44,192 bases of DNA from Methanosarcina sp. GTDB taxonomy: Archaea; Halobacteriota; Methanosarcinia; Methanosarcinales; Methanosarcinaceae. A model generated the notes under the pieces. The model did not search any database, was not told where the DNA came from, and saw only the letters and a list, made by a program, of their open reading frames with translations. The stretch spans positions 1-44,192 of the forward strand of contig PLUB01000044.1 of the NCBI GenBank assembly GCA_003164755.1, read 5' to 3'. Positions 18,373 to 29,624 of the stretch are shown piece after piece; the first letter of the stretch is position 1, and each line of letters starts with the position of its first letter. The position numbers and the translations under genes are program-made.

Positions 18373-20508
18373 TTGGGAACAGAAAATAGAAAAACTAACT
18401 GCTTGATCAATGAAAAGAGTCCATACCTTCTGCAGCATGCTTATAACCCTGTAGATTGGTATCCTTGGGGAAAAGAAGCTTTTGAAAAAGCCAGGAAAGA
18501 AAATAAACCTATTTTTCTTTCAATTGGTTACTCGACCTGCCACTGGTGTCATGTAATGGCACATGAATCTTTCGAGGATGAAGAAGTAGCAGAACTTATG
18601 AACAGAGCTTTTGTTTGCATAAAAGTAGATAGAGAAGAGCGGCCTGATATCGATAACTTATACATGACAATTTGTCAGATTTTCCTTGGAAGAGGAGGCT
18701 GGCCACTTAGTGTAATTATGACCCCGAAAATGAAGCCTTTCTTTGCAGGAACTTATATCCCAAAAAAATCCCGTTTAAGTCAGATAGGGATGCTAGAACT
18801 CGTTCCTAAGATAGAGGAGATATGGGCCAGGCAGAATGAAGAGGTGATTGATTCGGCTGAAAAGATCACTTTAACCATACAAAATATGATCTTAGAGTCT
18901 TCGGGAGAGGAAATCTGGGTACAGAGTAAGACCTCAGAGTCTTCAGGAGAGAAAATTGGGGAAGCAATAATGAACAAGGCTTACGATGAACTGCTGACGT
19001 CATTTGACAGTGAATACGGGAGCTTTGGGAGGGCACCTAAATTTCCGACTCCGCACAAAATATTCTTTTTGCTCCGCTACTGGAAACGCAGCGGAAACCC
19101 TGAGGCACTAAACATGGTGGAATTTACTCTGGATAACATGTATAGAGGAGGTATCCAAGATCAATTGGGCTCGGGTTTTCATCGTTACTCAACAGACAAC
19201 ATGTGGATTGTCCCCCATTTTGAAAAAATGTTATATGATCAGGCTCTTATTGCTGCTGCATATACAGAAGCCTATCAGGTTACCAGAAAAAAGATTTATA
19301 AAGAAACGGCAATGCGAACTATGGATTACGTGCTAAGAGATCTGACTTCCATTGAAGGTGGGTTTTATTGTGGCGAAGATGCAGATGTTGAAGGAGAAGA
19401 AGGAATTTATTACCTCTGGACATTAGAAGAGATCAGGAGTGTCCTTGGTATTGAGGAATCCGAACTAATCAAAAAAGTGTTCAATTTGAAAGAAGCAGGT
19501 AACTGTGAAGAAGAAGTTAGTGACAAAAAGACTGGAACGAATATTCTTTATAGAAATAGACCTTTTGACGTCCTTGCTGCCGAACTCAAAGTTTCTACAG
19601 ACGAAATCGAGTGGCGGATAGAACTAGATAAAGAGAAACTTTTGGAAGCCAGAAACAAACGTAAAAGGCCTTTAAGAGATGATAAGATCCTTACGGATTG
19701 GAACGGCCTTATGATAGCAGCTCTTGCAAAAGGTTTCCAGACTTTTGGTGAGAAAAAATATTTGAAGGTTGCTGAAAAAGCTGCTGATTTTATCCTCAAA
19801 GCCCTTTATAATCCCGGCAAAAGGTTGCTTCACCGTTATAGAGATGGAGAAGCTGGTATTTTTGGAACTGTCGATGACTATGTATTCCTTATTCATGGAC
19901 TCCTTGAACTTTATGAGGCTGGATTCAAACTGCGCTATCTTAAAGCAGCCCTTTGTCTAAACAGGGAACTCTTGGAACATTTTTGGGATCCTGTACATGG
20001 TGGACTTTTCTTTACTGCTGATGATAGCGAATCACTCATTTTCAGAAAAAAAGAATTTGCAGACACAGCTATACCATCTGGAAATTCGGTAGAAATGTCG
20101 AATCTTCTTAGACTTTCCAGAATAACTGCGGATCTTGAACTGGAAAATACAACTGAAGGGCTAGAACGTGCGTTTTCAAAATTGATCCAAAAAACGCCAT
20201 CTGGGTATACCCAGTTCCTGTCAGCCCTTGACTTCAAGTTAGGTCCTGTATATGAAGTGGTAATTGCCGGAAGGCAGGAGGCTGCTGATACAGTATACAT
20301 GCTTGAAGAACTTTGGACCTATTTCATCCCTAACAAGGTGCTGGTTTTCAGACCAGAAGGAACAGATCCAGAAATTACAACTCTGGCGGCATATACTAAA
20401 ATGCAGGTGCTAATAGAGGGGAAGGCTACTGCATACGTATGCAGGAACTATGAATGTCAGCTTCCAACAACCGAAGTTAATGAAATGTTGAAAATGTTGA
20501 ATGTGTGA
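18373..20508 (+). CDS. YyaL/SPATA20-type thioredoxin-domain protein (DUF255 + AGE-like)
   Basis: 711 residues. An N-terminal DUF255 thioredoxin-like domain (about 5-165) carries CHWCHVM at 56-62 and the family hallmarks [27 protein letters not shown] and GRGGWPLSV. An N-acylglucosamine-2-epimerase-like alpha/alpha toroid follows (about 220-620; GGGF-type repeats [46 protein letters not shown]). Family length is 670-720. The biochemical function is unknown, though a redox or protein-quality role is usually assumed. Translation appears to start at TTG 18373 with GAAGGG 6 bases upstream, because the text [20 protein letters not shown] fits the family start. The next gene, a cytochrome b5-like protein, follows after 66 bases. 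Confidence 0.93.
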   Translation: MGTENRKTNCLINEKSPYLLQHAYNPVDWYPWGKEAFEKARKENKPIFLSIGYSTCHWCHVMAHESFEDEEVAELMNRAFVCIKVDREERPDIDNLYMTICQIFLGRGGWPLSVIMTPKMKPFFAGTYIPKKSRLSQIGMLELVPKIEEIWARQNEEVIDSAEKITLTIQNMILESSGEEIWVQSKTSESSGEKIGEAIMNKAYDELLTSFDSEYGSFGRAPKFPTPHKIFFLLRYWKRSGNPEALNMVEFTLDNMYRGGIQDQLGSGFHRYSTDNMWIVPHFEKMLYDQALIAAAYTEAYQVTRKKIYKETAMRTMDYVLRDLTSIEGGFYCGEDADVEGEEGIYYLWTLEEIRSVLGIEESELIKKVFNLKEAGNCEEEVSDKKTGTNILYRNRPFDVLAAELKVSTDEIEWRIELDKEKLLEARNKRKRPLRDDKILTDWNGLMIAALAKGFQTFGEKKYLKVAEKAADFILKALYNPGKRLLHRYRDGEAGIFGTVDDYVFLIHGLLELYEAGFKLRYLKAALCLNRELLEHFWDPVHGGLFFTADDSESLIFRKKEFADTAIPSGNSVEMSNLLRLSRITADLELENTTEGLERAFSKLIQKTPSGYTQFLSALDFKLGPVYEVVIAGRQEAADTVYMLEELWTYFIPNKVLVFRPEGTDPEITTLAAYTKMQVLIEGKATAYVCRNYECQLPTTEVNEMLKMLNV

Positions 20509-20574
20509 TGACAGCTGAGACTGCAGGTAATCACAAAGCAAAGAGAATATTAAAATCAAAATGGAGATATAGAA

Positions 20575-20805
20575 ATGGATGAATACACACTTGAAGAACT
20601 CGCAGACCTGAATGGAAAAAATGGAAAAATTTATGTTGCTTATAGTGGTCAAATTTATGATATCTCTGATAGTTATTTATGGATAGGTGGCATCCACCAG
20701 GGACTTCATGATTCAGGACAGGATCTTACTAAAACCATGGATGAAGCACCCCATGGGCCTGAAATTTGGAAGAAGTTTGTTGTTGTCGGGATTTTGAAAA
20801 AATAA
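20575..20805 (+). CDS. cytochrome b5-like heme/steroid-binding domain protein
   Basis: 76 residues made of a single short cytochrome b5 fold: YTLEELADLNGKNGKIYVAY, YDISDSYLW, GGIHQGLHDSGQDLT and APHGPEIW. His41, His45 and His60 are the candidate heme ligands, in the arrangement seen in prokaryotic cyt b5 mini-proteins. Likely cytoplasmic and soluble, as there is no signal or anchor. It lies 66 bp downstream of the thioredoxin-AGE gene on the same strand and probably shares its transcript, which suggests a redox link (inference). Electron partner unknown. Confidence 0.85.
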   Translation: MDEYTLEELADLNGKNGKIYVAYSGQIYDISDSYLWIGGIHQGLHDSGQDLTKTMDEAPHGPEIWKKFVVVGILKK

Positions 20806-21604
20806 ATTTCCTTGTAAATTTATTTTGAAAGTTTAGTGGAGCAGAAAATACTATGTTGTGATTATTTCAAAACATCGTTGTATAAGTTTCGATACAACAG
20901 TTTTTTTGACCTGATTGTTTTCATTTTTTGGAATACTAGTGTCATGGAAATTTAATTATTGAACCTAATGTTCATACAGTTTTTCATCAGCACATTTCTT
21001 TTTGAATTTCCAGAGGACTTCAGTAAATCCCTAAATCTTGTCATAGGCTCACAAATAGTGTGCACAAATGACTCGTGAAAATCAGAGGTTTATCGAAATT
21101 CTCTGTACTTTCTCTGTACGTTATTTATCTGGAGAAAATGTATATATGTTACTCACATCTTTTAATAAGATTCAAAAAGTAGATATTCTTTTGAAAATTA
21201 TCGATTGAAAGTTCTTGAGGTACTGTAATAAATAATTAATTGTATCACCTATAGGACTTATATAGTTGGATATCAAAGATAAAGCACATGCAAGTTTGTG
21301 AAAAATAATTGATCCTAAATAGTTTAATGTCTTACACTAGTAATTATGTGATCCAGCTGCGTAGGTTCTATATATTATAGAGAATTTCGATAAACCTCCT
21401 ATCTAAACAAATTGCTGATATATGTTTTATATACAACCAGCCCAAAACTGGAGTTTATTGAAATCATCTATAATCCAGAAGTTTGTATCAATTAATCTAA
21501 AAGCTGTAGCATATAAATTCGATCAGATAAATATTCACTTGGTAAGGTCAAATGAAAAATGATGCAGCAACAGAAGAATAGAATCAAAAGAATAAAGGCT
21601 GATT
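20806..21604. other. intergenic with inverted copies of a 20-bp motif
   Basis: GAGGTTTATCGAAATTCTCT at 21085-21104 and its exact reverse complement at 21379-21398 flank 274 bp with no frame. TATA-like CATATAAATTC near 21510-21520 may serve the signal peptidase gene. AACCAGCCCAAAACTGGAGT near 21436-21455 resembles the reverse complement of 35508-35528. Confidence 0.5.
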
Positions 21605-22180
21605 ATGAACACAAATGAGAATGAAAACAGTGCCCAGGGGGAGGAAAATACCTGGGTTTCCTTTGGAAAGGATCTTTTGTCGGTCATAGCTTTCCTTATT
21701 ACTTTTATGGCCCTTTCTAAGCTGGTATTCGGGCTCTGGACTCCAATGGTTGTAGTGGAGTCAGGGAGTATGGAACCTCATATGCAGATAGGAGATATCA
21801 TTTTTGTTAAAAGTATTGATCGAGTGAACATTAGCACGAATGAAGAAGGAAAAAATTTAGGTTATAAGTCCTTTGAAGATTATGGAGATGTGATTCTTTA
21901 CCGTCCTAAAGGCCAGGAAGGTGTAACCCCAATAATTCATAGAGCGATGTATAGGGTAGAAGCTGGAGAATCTATGTGGGATGGAGGCTCTTCTGCCCCA
22001 TATTCTGGCTATATAACAAAGGGAGATAATACTGTAACCAACAAGCGCTTTGATCAGGAAGGGCAGATTAGTTATGATATGCCTATAAAAGACAAGTGGA
22101 TTATAGGGACTGCACAGTACCGGATTCCCTATCTAGGATATATCAAGCTATTTTTTCATAAAATATTTACCGCGATATAA
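21605..22180 (+). CDS. signal peptidase I (archaeal/ER type)
   Basis: 191 residues with one N-terminal membrane helix (about 24-45). The catalytic serine is Ser55 in VVESGSMEPHM. His112 (PIIHRAMY) replaces the bacterial general-base lysine, as in archaeal and eukaryotic Sec11, and Asp141 in TKGDNT completes the site. It removes signal peptides from exported proteins on the outer face of the membrane. The 35-residue insert between the serine and histidine blocks (RVNISTNEEGKNLGYKSFED) is a moderate family variation. Likely clients encoded here include the signal-peptide proteins at 278-550 and 39638-40114. Confidence 0.93.
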   Translation: MNTNENENSAQGEENTWVSFGKDLLSVIAFLITFMALSKLVFGLWTPMVVVESGSMEPHMQIGDIIFVKSIDRVNISTNEEGKNLGYKSFEDYGDVILYRPKGQEGVTPIIHRAMYRVEAGESMWDGGSSAPYSGYITKGDNTVTNKRFDQEGQISYDMPIKDKWIIGTAQYRIPYLGYIKLFFHKIFTAI

Positions 22181-22708
22181 CCACTTAATTTTTATTAGGG
22201 ATATGTATTAATTTTTCTCTATTAACATGTTAAAAAATATTAGTTATATTTATTAAGGTGAATATTATCTTAAGAAATATGTTGCTTTTAGTGCTTCATC
22301 TTATTTATTTAATTCATATAAAGCAAGTCCTTTCAGGATCCAAGCTAATGAATACTGCGGATTAATTCTCAAACTATTGTCATATTGAGAAAATGGATAA
22401 CATTTCTTTTCACATCTGGGAATAATGATCTATAAAATATGTTAAAATATTTATGTGGAAGCGAAATTGTAATATATATTCAGTATCTATCCGCGTATTC
22501 AGCGTGTTACGTATGAATTTAGCAGTATGGAAAATTCCCCTAAAGCTTTGAATTCATTTAAAAATTCTACATAGAGCTTAAGTACTGTGAATAAATGAAA
22601 AAAATAGATTATTTGTAAGAATTGTACATCAGAGATAACTTCATATTGAAAATATTAAGAAATATATACAATCTACAATTTGGTGAAATTGAAGAGGATT
22701 GTTCGCAA
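22181..22708. other. intergenic with partial hairpin repeat (copy D)
   Basis: The core of the dispersed repeat (TTGTCATATTGAGAAAATGG) is present at about 22361-22425 without recognisable ends. Otherwise AT-rich with no gene. Confidence 0.5.
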
Positions 22709-23587
22709 ATGACTGAATTGCTGATTTACTTGGATGGGAAATTTGTTCCCAAATCCGAAGCTAAGGTTTCGGTTTATGACCATGGTTTCCTCTATGGTGA
22801 TGGTGTGTTTGAAGGTATAAGGGCATACTACGGGCGTGTCTTTAAGTTAAGGGAGCATATTGACAGGCTTTATGACTCCGCAAAAGCAATTGCAATGGCT
22901 ATCCCTCTCACAAAGGATGAGATGACTGAGATTATCCTTGAAACCCTAAGGAAAAACAATCTAAAAGACGCTTATATCCGGCCAATAGTCTCGAGGGGAA
23001 TCGGAGATCTTGGTCTTGATCCCCGCAATTGTGGAAAGCCAAGCGTGATTGTTATAGCCCAGGGCTGGAGAGCGATGTATGGTGACCTTTATGAGATTGG
23101 GCTCACAGGAGTCAGCGTCTGTATCCGAAGAAATGCTCCTGATACCTTATCTCCGAATATCAAATCTCTGAACTATTTGAACAATATTCTGGCAAAGATA
23201 GAAGCCAACGAGAAAGGAGGGGATGAAGCAATCTTCCTGGACCAGAACGGTTTTGTGTGCGAAGGCTCAGGAGACAATATTTTTATTGTCAAAAACAACA
23301 AAGTATTCACCCCCTTCACAATCAGCAACCTAAAAGGAATCACCAGAGCAACAGCTATAGAACTTCTAGATGATATGGGGTACAAAACCATCGAAACAAA
23401 TCTTGGCCTATTTGACCTCTACACAGCAGATGAAATATTTGTTACTGGCACAGCTGCTGAAGCTGCTCCCTTGACCAAACTTGATGGAAGATCAATAGGA
23501 ACAGGCAAAATAGGGCCTCTGACAAAAAAGATGACTGAAGCTTTTGAAAAAATAACCCAGAGTACAGGCACACTAATCAACAAATAA
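22709..23587 (+). CDS. ilvE: branched-chain amino acid aminotransferase
   Basis: 292 residues from ATG 22709, chosen because homologues start just before [20 protein letters not shown]; an upstream TTG (22622) would add 29 residues with no family match. A fold-type IV PLP enzyme: [18 protein letters not shown] (23-40), the PLP lysine Lys152 in [10 protein letters not shown], then [20 protein letters not shown] and the phosphate-site segment [20 protein letters not shown]. It transfers amino groups between glutamate and the 2-oxo acids of Val, Leu and Ile, the last step of their synthesis in the cytoplasm. D-amino-acid transaminase and aminodeoxychorismate lyase are relatives, but the GIRAY/RPI pattern and archaeal context favour IlvE. 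Confidence 0.92.
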   Translation: MTELLIYLDGKFVPKSEAKVSVYDHGFLYGDGVFEGIRAYYGRVFKLREHIDRLYDSAKAIAMAIPLTKDEMTEIILETLRKNNLKDAYIRPIVSRGIGDLGLDPRNCGKPSVIVIAQGWRAMYGDLYEIGLTGVSVCIRRNAPDTLSPNIKSLNYLNNILAKIEANEKGGDEAIFLDQNGFVCEGSGDNIFIVKNNKVFTPFTISNLKGITRATAIELLDDMGYKTIETNLGLFDLYTADEIFVTGTAAEAAPLTKLDGRSIGTGKIGPLTKKMTEAFEKITQSTGTLINK

Positions 23588-25078
23588 AAGGCCAGGCACA
23601 GAAGAATGAACACGGAAAATAGAACGAAAACAAAAACTAGTGGAGCTTTTCCCACCAATATTTTTCTTGGTCAAGATTTCTTAATAGACTTTTCTTCATA
23701 GATTTACCTATCGCGATTTCACAAGGAAATATTTTTTTTATGTTTGTTTAGATCATTATTTAATATTATTTTTTTAACTTGGACTGCACTTGTCTAACTT
23801 TCACCATGTCCTTCCTTCAAAGGAAATATAGGACTAATTATATTTCAGAAAATGAAAATATTTAATTTTGGATAATTCCTTGATATACAAAATGGTTGCT
23901 TAAACCTACTCCATTACGTGTAGTGGAGTTTGACACCTAAACTTTGATCTGATTTTTAATGTTAAATTTGATAGATTGCAATATAACGAATAAAGATATA
24001 AATTCTGTTTACAAAATTGAATAGTGAAAATGCTAACATGGAATAAAAAACAATATCCACATTTAATTTTTTACGATAAAATAGTTGGAAACTGACACAT
24101 CAAAGATAACTTTAATGAAATTTAGGAAGCTATTTAATGATTTTTGACAAAAAGATTAGGTATCGTAGCAAATTGAAATTATACTGCTAAACTAAGGTTA
24201 ATGAAAAATTCTTGAAAACTTAGTGAATGTTAAAATCGAATAAGTAAACTTTGGAATGATAAATTAATATAAATGAATGATATCTTACGAGATAAAAAGT
24301 GAGAACTGAGAATCGAGAGCCGGATAAATTTTGGAATCGAAAATTTTTGAAATTTATCTATGTTTTTTAGCCTTAGCTTTTATTTCCTTTATATTTAATG
24401 ATATCCGAGGCTACTGTTGAGTACATCCCATCCTTAGAGCCTAATATTACATTGAAAATTCCTCTTATGACAGCTTATATGTTCACCAAGAAGGCGATAA
24501 CTACTTTTCCCCCGCCCCTTCTCCTAATGGAACTTCCAGTACTTATCAGAGTCTGTAAGATCGTTTTGACTCATATGATAGGTGGTTAGATTTGCATCTC
24601 ATCATGTCTCATCCTAATTTTGTATCCAGTCTTCACCACATTCAGAGCATTGGAAAATAATGACTTCGGACTATCTGGTTGTTACACTAGCTTACACTAT
24701 CTCAGAAACTCATCATGAAAATCCCTTGGGCATTAACTAATCAAATACTAGATGGTTGAAGGTTTAATGCTATTGATTTTTATTCAGTTCAATCACATAA
24801 ATTTTGTCTATGATATTTCCTAGGACTCCTTTCTCAATAAGTTTTAAATAATAGTATACTTATTAAAAAATATAAATTGAACATAATATTCGTATCATTT
24901 TCGGATAAATAAAATTACTCCATAGATATATATATTGAATTCAACAATTCAGGATAAAATAATAAGATGAAGAATCTTTTTTGATCAAAAAAGGTTTTTA
25001 GAGACCATTATTGATGTGGTTTCTTTCTTCGGACAATATGAGAGTCATTTATTCAGTCCATAAATCGGCAGGTTCCAG
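23588..25078. other. 1.5-kb intergenic region
   Basis: A 10-bp stem with a GT loop at 23908-23929 (ACTCCATTAC...GTAGTGGAGT, one G-T pair) lies 320 bp after ilvE. A 63-codon plus-strand frame at 24398-24589 (MISEATVEYIPSLEPNITLK) may be debris but is not recognised. Otherwise AT-rich. TATA-like ATAGATATATATATTG near 24922 is too far from the next gene to be assigned. Confidence 0.35.
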
Positions 25079-26191
25079 ATGAGCAGTATACAGGAGCAAA
25101 TACAGGAAGTAGAAGATGAAATTCGGAAGACCCAGTACAACAAGGCAACTTCCCATCACATAGGAAGGTTGAAAGCTAAAATAGCTCGCTTGCGAGACGA
25201 GGTGGAAAAAAAAGCATCTTCAAAGGGTGGAGGGGATGGATACTCAGTCAGAAAATCTGGAGATGGAACTGTAACCCTTGTGGGTTTTCCATCAGTAGGG
25301 AAATCCACGCTTCTTAACAAACTCACGGATGCCAAGTCAGAAGTTGGTACATACGACTTTACTACCCTTACAGTTGTTCCGGGAGTTCTCGAGCATAAAG
25401 GAGCAACAATCCAGTTCCTCGATGTTCCAGGGCTTGTGAAAGGTGCATCTTCAGGACGTGGACGAGGAAAAGAAGTAATTTCTGTTATCCGGAATTCAGA
25501 TATGGTTATATTTTTGCTCGATGTATTCCAACCCAAGCATTATGAAGTACTCATGGATGAACTCTACCAGGCCGGGATTCGTGTTGATGAAGAGATTCCT
25601 GATGTGGTTATAAAGAAGAAAGATAGAGGGGGAATAGAGATCAACTCAACTATTGAGCTTGACTTGGATGAGGAAACTATCAAGGCTGTACTGGATGAGT
25701 ACAAGATCCATAATGCCAATGTGCTTATAAGGGAAAATATCACAGTTGACCAGCTTATTGATGCCGTTCTTAGCAACAGGAGTTATGTAAGGGCGCTGAT
25801 AGCTGTTAACAAGGTTGATTTGGCCTATCCTCAGCTGATCGAGGAATGCAGAGTTATATACCCGAACTCGATCTTTATATCAGCTCATGAAGGAATCAAC
25901 ATCGAAACCCTCAAAGATGCAATTTATGATCGCCTAGGTTTCATCCGAGTCTATTTAAAACCTCAGGGCCAGCTCGTAGATATGGAAGAACCACTGATAG
26001 TTATGAGCGGAACCAATATAGGTAAGATCTGTGATCGCTTGCATAGAGATTTCCGCAGGAAATTTCGTTATGCTCAGATATGGGGTACTTCCGCAAAGCA
26101 TCCCGGACAACGAGTAGGAATCGACCACAGAATGCAGGATGAAGATATACTCATGATTATCACTCAAAAGTCTAGTAAGTATACTAATTGA
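25079..26191 (+). CDS. DRG-family GTPase
   Basis: 370 residues, OBG/DRG class of translation-associated GTPases. The order is an N-terminal helix-turn-helix-like coiled region (1-50), a G domain with G1 GFPSVGKST (69-77), G3 DVPG (115-118) and GRGRGKEV, NKVD as G4 at about 243-246 and SA as G5 near 262, and a C-terminal TGS domain (about 290-365; RVYLKPQGQLVDMEEPLIVM, IWGTSAKHPGQRVG). The pattern matches eukaryotic DRG1/DRG2 and archaeal Drg closely over full length. It acts on ribosomes, probably in translational stress response; the archaeal role is not settled. Stand-alone here. Confidence 0.93.
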   Translation: MSSIQEQIQEVEDEIRKTQYNKATSHHIGRLKAKIARLRDEVEKKASSKGGGDGYSVRKSGDGTVTLVGFPSVGKSTLLNKLTDAKSEVGTYDFTTLTVVPGVLEHKGATIQFLDVPGLVKGASSGRGRGKEVISVIRNSDMVIFLLDVFQPKHYEVLMDELYQAGIRVDEEIPDVVIKKKDRGGIEINSTIELDLDEETIKAVLDEYKIHNANVLIRENITVDQLIDAVLSNRSYVRALIAVNKVDLAYPQLIEECRVIYPNSIFISAHEGINIETLKDAIYDRLGFIRVYLKPQGQLVDMEEPLIVMSGTNIGKICDRLHRDFRRKFRYAQIWGTSAKHPGQRVGIDHRMQDEDILMIITQKSSKYTN

Positions 26192-26810
26192 ATGTATTTT
26201 TAAGAATGAAGTATAGCTCTAACTTAATTATTTACACTCAAGCCACTCAAAATTCTATAACTATGTAAAACTTGGAAAAATTGTTCACAGGTGCACTTTC
26301 TTCTGTGTTTTCCGTGTTTTCTGTGATTTACCTCTAAGCTTAAAATCAGTGAAAAAAAATTAATATGTATTCAGAAATGTATTTTATTTATCTTATGAAG
26401 TATTGATTTTTACCTGGAGACTATAAATACGGAAAACTAAGATTATTAAAGTCTTAATTATGTGAGTTTCCTTTTGAGATGGATATATTTGATATTCAAG
26501 AGTTGAAAAGCCATCATAACTATTGTAGCTGAATCTTACCTCCAAGATGTCTCCACCGAAGGTTGGATAAAATTATGACTACTTTAAGAATAGGGTAAAT
26601 CTCAGCAGCTTCTGCTTCCAGAATTACGAAATAACTTTGAAAAATTATATAATTTATGTCTGGAGAACTTGTTTTTCTATTTGGCCATTATTAATTCATT
26701 GAACGTTAGATTAATTTTTAAGCTACTGTCATATTGAGAAAATAGATGGCATTCTTGTGTACATCACAGGGAATGAGTTAGAATTCACATGTCAGGTTTC
26801 TCAGCTCTAT
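26192..26810. other. intergenic with hairpin repeat (copy E)
   Basis: Contains dispersed-repeat copy E at about 26655-26772. Near 26300 the pyrimidine/GT-rich run TTCTGTGTTTTCCGTGTTTT is a simple repeat. No gene. Confidence 0.5.
26655..26772 (+). repeat. dispersed hairpin repeat, copy E
   Basis: Matches copies C and F through TTAATTTTTAAGCTACTGTC and ATATTGAGAAAATAGATGGC, and ends TTCTTGTGTACATC. The left terminal repeat has decayed. Confidence 0.6.
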
Positions 26811-28405
26811 CTAAAAAGTATCATAATTTGCTGAATAATCTATAGGGCATTCGATAACAGTTACTTTATTTAGGGAAAAAGATTTCTCCAGAATTTCTGC
26901 AAGGTTATCACCTTCTCTAACCTTAAAGCCTGCAGCCCCAAAACTCTCCGCGAAAAGAGCAAAATCAGGATTTCCATAGTCCAGCCCGAAATTCTCAAAA
27001 TGCATATTTTTCTGCTCCCATTTGATAAAACCAAAGGCATTATCATTAAGGACAAGAACAACTACGGGAATTCCATAACGTGTTGCAGTCTCAAGTTCCT
27101 GGCAATTTATCATAACTCCCCCGTCCCCGCAGATTGCAAGCACTCGGCGTTCAGGATGAAGGAGTTTTGCAGTAATCCCTGCAGAGAGCGCTCCGCCCAT
27201 AGCTGCAAGTGCATTGTCAAGAAGTACAGTATTGGGGGCATACGTCTTGTAAAGGCGAGAAAACCACAGCTTATAAATTCCATTGTCCAATGTGATTATA
27301 TCTTCCCTCCCGATAACTTTTCTGACATTCTGCACTACTGATTGTGGCAACGGAGTATATTTTTTTGGGAGGATAACATTTATTTTTTCCTCAATGAAAT
27401 ATCTGGTTTTCTCGAAGAAAGGGAATTCCCGTTTCCCCTGAATGCTTGAAGTAAGTTCCCTGATTGAAGAGGTAACATCTCCAATGATTTTTACAGTAGG
27501 GTTAAAGTATCTGTCAGGCACAGATTCCACAAAATCTATATTTATGATCTTTTTATCCAGTTTCCCGTTCCACAGATAAGGAGGGTATTCAGCAATGTTG
27601 TACCCCACAGTGATTATCAGATCAGCTCCATCGATTCCACAGTTGATATAATCTCTGGAATGGATTCCGGTTGCAAAGAGACTGTAAATGCAATCATCAG
27701 GAACAACACCTTTCCCCATCTGGGTATGTACCAGATAGATGCCTGTTTTTGCGACAAAGTTCCCAAGCTCTTCAGTAATCCCTTTTCTGTTAGCTCCTGA
27801 AGAAACCATTATCAAAGGATTTTTAGCTTCACAGATCATAGAAGCACCTTTTCTCACAGCCTCTAAATTAGGGTAAGGAATCCTTATTTCGCCCCTCTTT
27901 TGTACTGTTGCATCAGTTTCTTCCTCAGCCACATCTTCTGGAAGTTCTATATACACAGCTCCTGGTCTTTCAGCTTCCGCATGTTTGAAAGCTTTTCGGA
28001 TTACTGTAGGAATCATTCCTGGATCAGTTATGGTCAAGGCCTTTTTGCAGAGTGGCTCCATCATCCTGGACAATATCTACAACCTGGAAACGACCCTGCC
28101 AGTTGTCATTCAGCCCTTCTGACCGGAGATAGAAAAGGAACTCCTATAAGCGGTGCCTGAGCAACGCCAGTGACCAGGTTAGTAGCTCCTGGTCCCAGAG
28201 ATAAACAAATTCCTGGTTTTCCTGTCAGCCTTCCATAGGTTGTAGCCATAAAAGCTGCAGCCTGTTCATGCCTTGTTACTATTAGTTTGATTCCTGAAAT
28301 TCTCAATGACTCTAGAAAGTCCAGGTTTTCTTCTCCTGGCAGTCCAAAAATATACTCTGTGCCTTCTTCTTCGAGTTGGGCGACGAAAAGATCCGAAGCT
28401 TTCAT
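26811..28405 (-). pseudogene. acetolactate synthase-like TPP enzyme, frameshifted
   Basis: The first 99 codons (from ATG 28405) read MKASDLFVAQLEEEGTEYIF, GLPGEENLDFLESL and HEQAAAFMATTYGRLTGKPG up to GVAQAPLIGVPFLS. The remaining 420 codons (open from 28073) hold PGAVYIELPEDV, the central domain and the TPP motif GDGGVMINCQELETATRYGI ... NDNAFGF, ending IECPIDYSANYDTF. Between them the intended text GQKG-LNDNWQGRFQVVDIV-Q-MMEPL can be read only by changing frame three times within about 80 bp (two one-base losses, one gain). Related enzymes (AlsS, IlvB) condense two pyruvates to acetolactate. The long undamaged remainder suggests recent inactivation or local sequence error. Confidence 0.8.
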
Positions 28406-28460
28406 AAAGATCTTGCCTTAGATTTATAAGTCCAGTATGATGTATATCCATATATTTTTA

Positions 28461-28630
28461 ATGATTAAAATTATAGTTGATGTTAAACTGACAAAGGTAA
28501 ACTGACAAAGGTTAGGGTATTAGGTTGTGATGAGGCAGACGACCCTACAGAGGGTAAGATTCTACCGAATTTAGATCCGAGGGTATCATTCATAAGATAC
28601 CGGGCTCCTAATGCTCTAGCATATATATGA
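28461..28630 (+). pseudogene. short gene disrupted by a 14-bp tandem duplication
   Basis: Reads MIKIIVDVKLTKVRVLGCDE, then ADDPTEGKILPNLDPRVSFI and RYRAPNALAYI, once one of two adjacent copies of AAACTGACAAAGGT (28485-28498 and 28499-28512) is ignored. As it stands the duplication shifts the frame. Without it the frame is 51 codons. Protein-like but unrecognised. It is divergent from the ALS-like pseudogene, whose start lies 55 bp away. Confidence 0.4.
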
Positions 28631-29624
28631 TTTCTAATGATTTTAAAGCGTTGATCTAGTCATCAAAGGTATTAGGTAAACTAGTAATAAAATTGGTAGC
28701 ATATGAGATATGAACTTTTTTTGACTTACTTACATCAAGGGTGCATCAGAGCTCTACAAATCAAAACGCAGAGGTTTTTAATTTAAGTAGATGGGGAAGA
28801 TTAAGCATAGCTTCATATAGTGAAACGAGTGTACAAAATTAAATTAACATGAATGATTTTCTTTAAAGAGTGAAAACAGGCAAATGAAAATATTTCTCAA
28901 CTTATTTTTGCAGAGGACAACTAAAATTAAAGAAGAGTACGTGCCCTAATAAGTATAACTTATCTGTATTTGTCCCAATTTAAATATTAAATGTGAACCG
29001 TATTTTATTAAAATGAAGTTTGTTGTTCTTCAGAAATATATTTTCATAATTATCTATCAGTTCCTTTATAATACTCTATTTTTATAAAGCTCAAAGCTTT
29101 TTATTTGAATCAAGTTGTTATCATGCCTTTGATGTTTGATTATTTTTGAGATCAATTTATGTTTAACGTAATTAAAGGTTTTTAAATTCATTTTTAATAT
29201 ATACAACTTTAAATAGTATGAGTACATTATTGATTGTTGGAGATGAATAACCTTCTAATTATATACGTATACAGGTTTTAATTGTTAAAACTATGCTGAT
29301 CGTCCAATCAATCTCATCAAACTGGCTCTCGTAGTTAATTATGAATATATTTTAAGGCTTGTACTTAATGACCGGTTGTTGGGCTGAAAACGGAAAAAAT
29401 TAATTACACAGTGAAAAGGCTTTTTATTCTCTTCAAAAAGACAAAATTTGTCATATAAATCTAGATACAATCGACATATTTATAAATTGTTGTCAGCTTT
29501 AAAGGTGATTTTAAAAGCATAAGGTGCTTATTAAAGCATAATTTGAGGATATAAATAATATTGCCATGATAGTTTTTTAGCTGACAAACTTATCTACTAA
29601 ACTAGAAGTATAAAAGGGGTTATC
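28631..29624. other. 1-kb AT-rich intergenic region
   Basis: No frame or structure I can support. A TATA-like GATATAAATAATATTG at about 29548-29563 is a reasonable promoter for the regulator at 29625. Confidence 0.4.

Noticed and set aside
22622..22708. Upstream TTG extension of the aminotransferase
   Set aside because: The extra 29 residues do not resemble the family; ATG 22709 gives the standard N-terminus.
28500..28630. Possible C/D-box RNA (TGATGAG near 28529)
   Set aside because: Only one C-like box and no paired D/D' boxes; the stretch reads better as a short broken protein gene.
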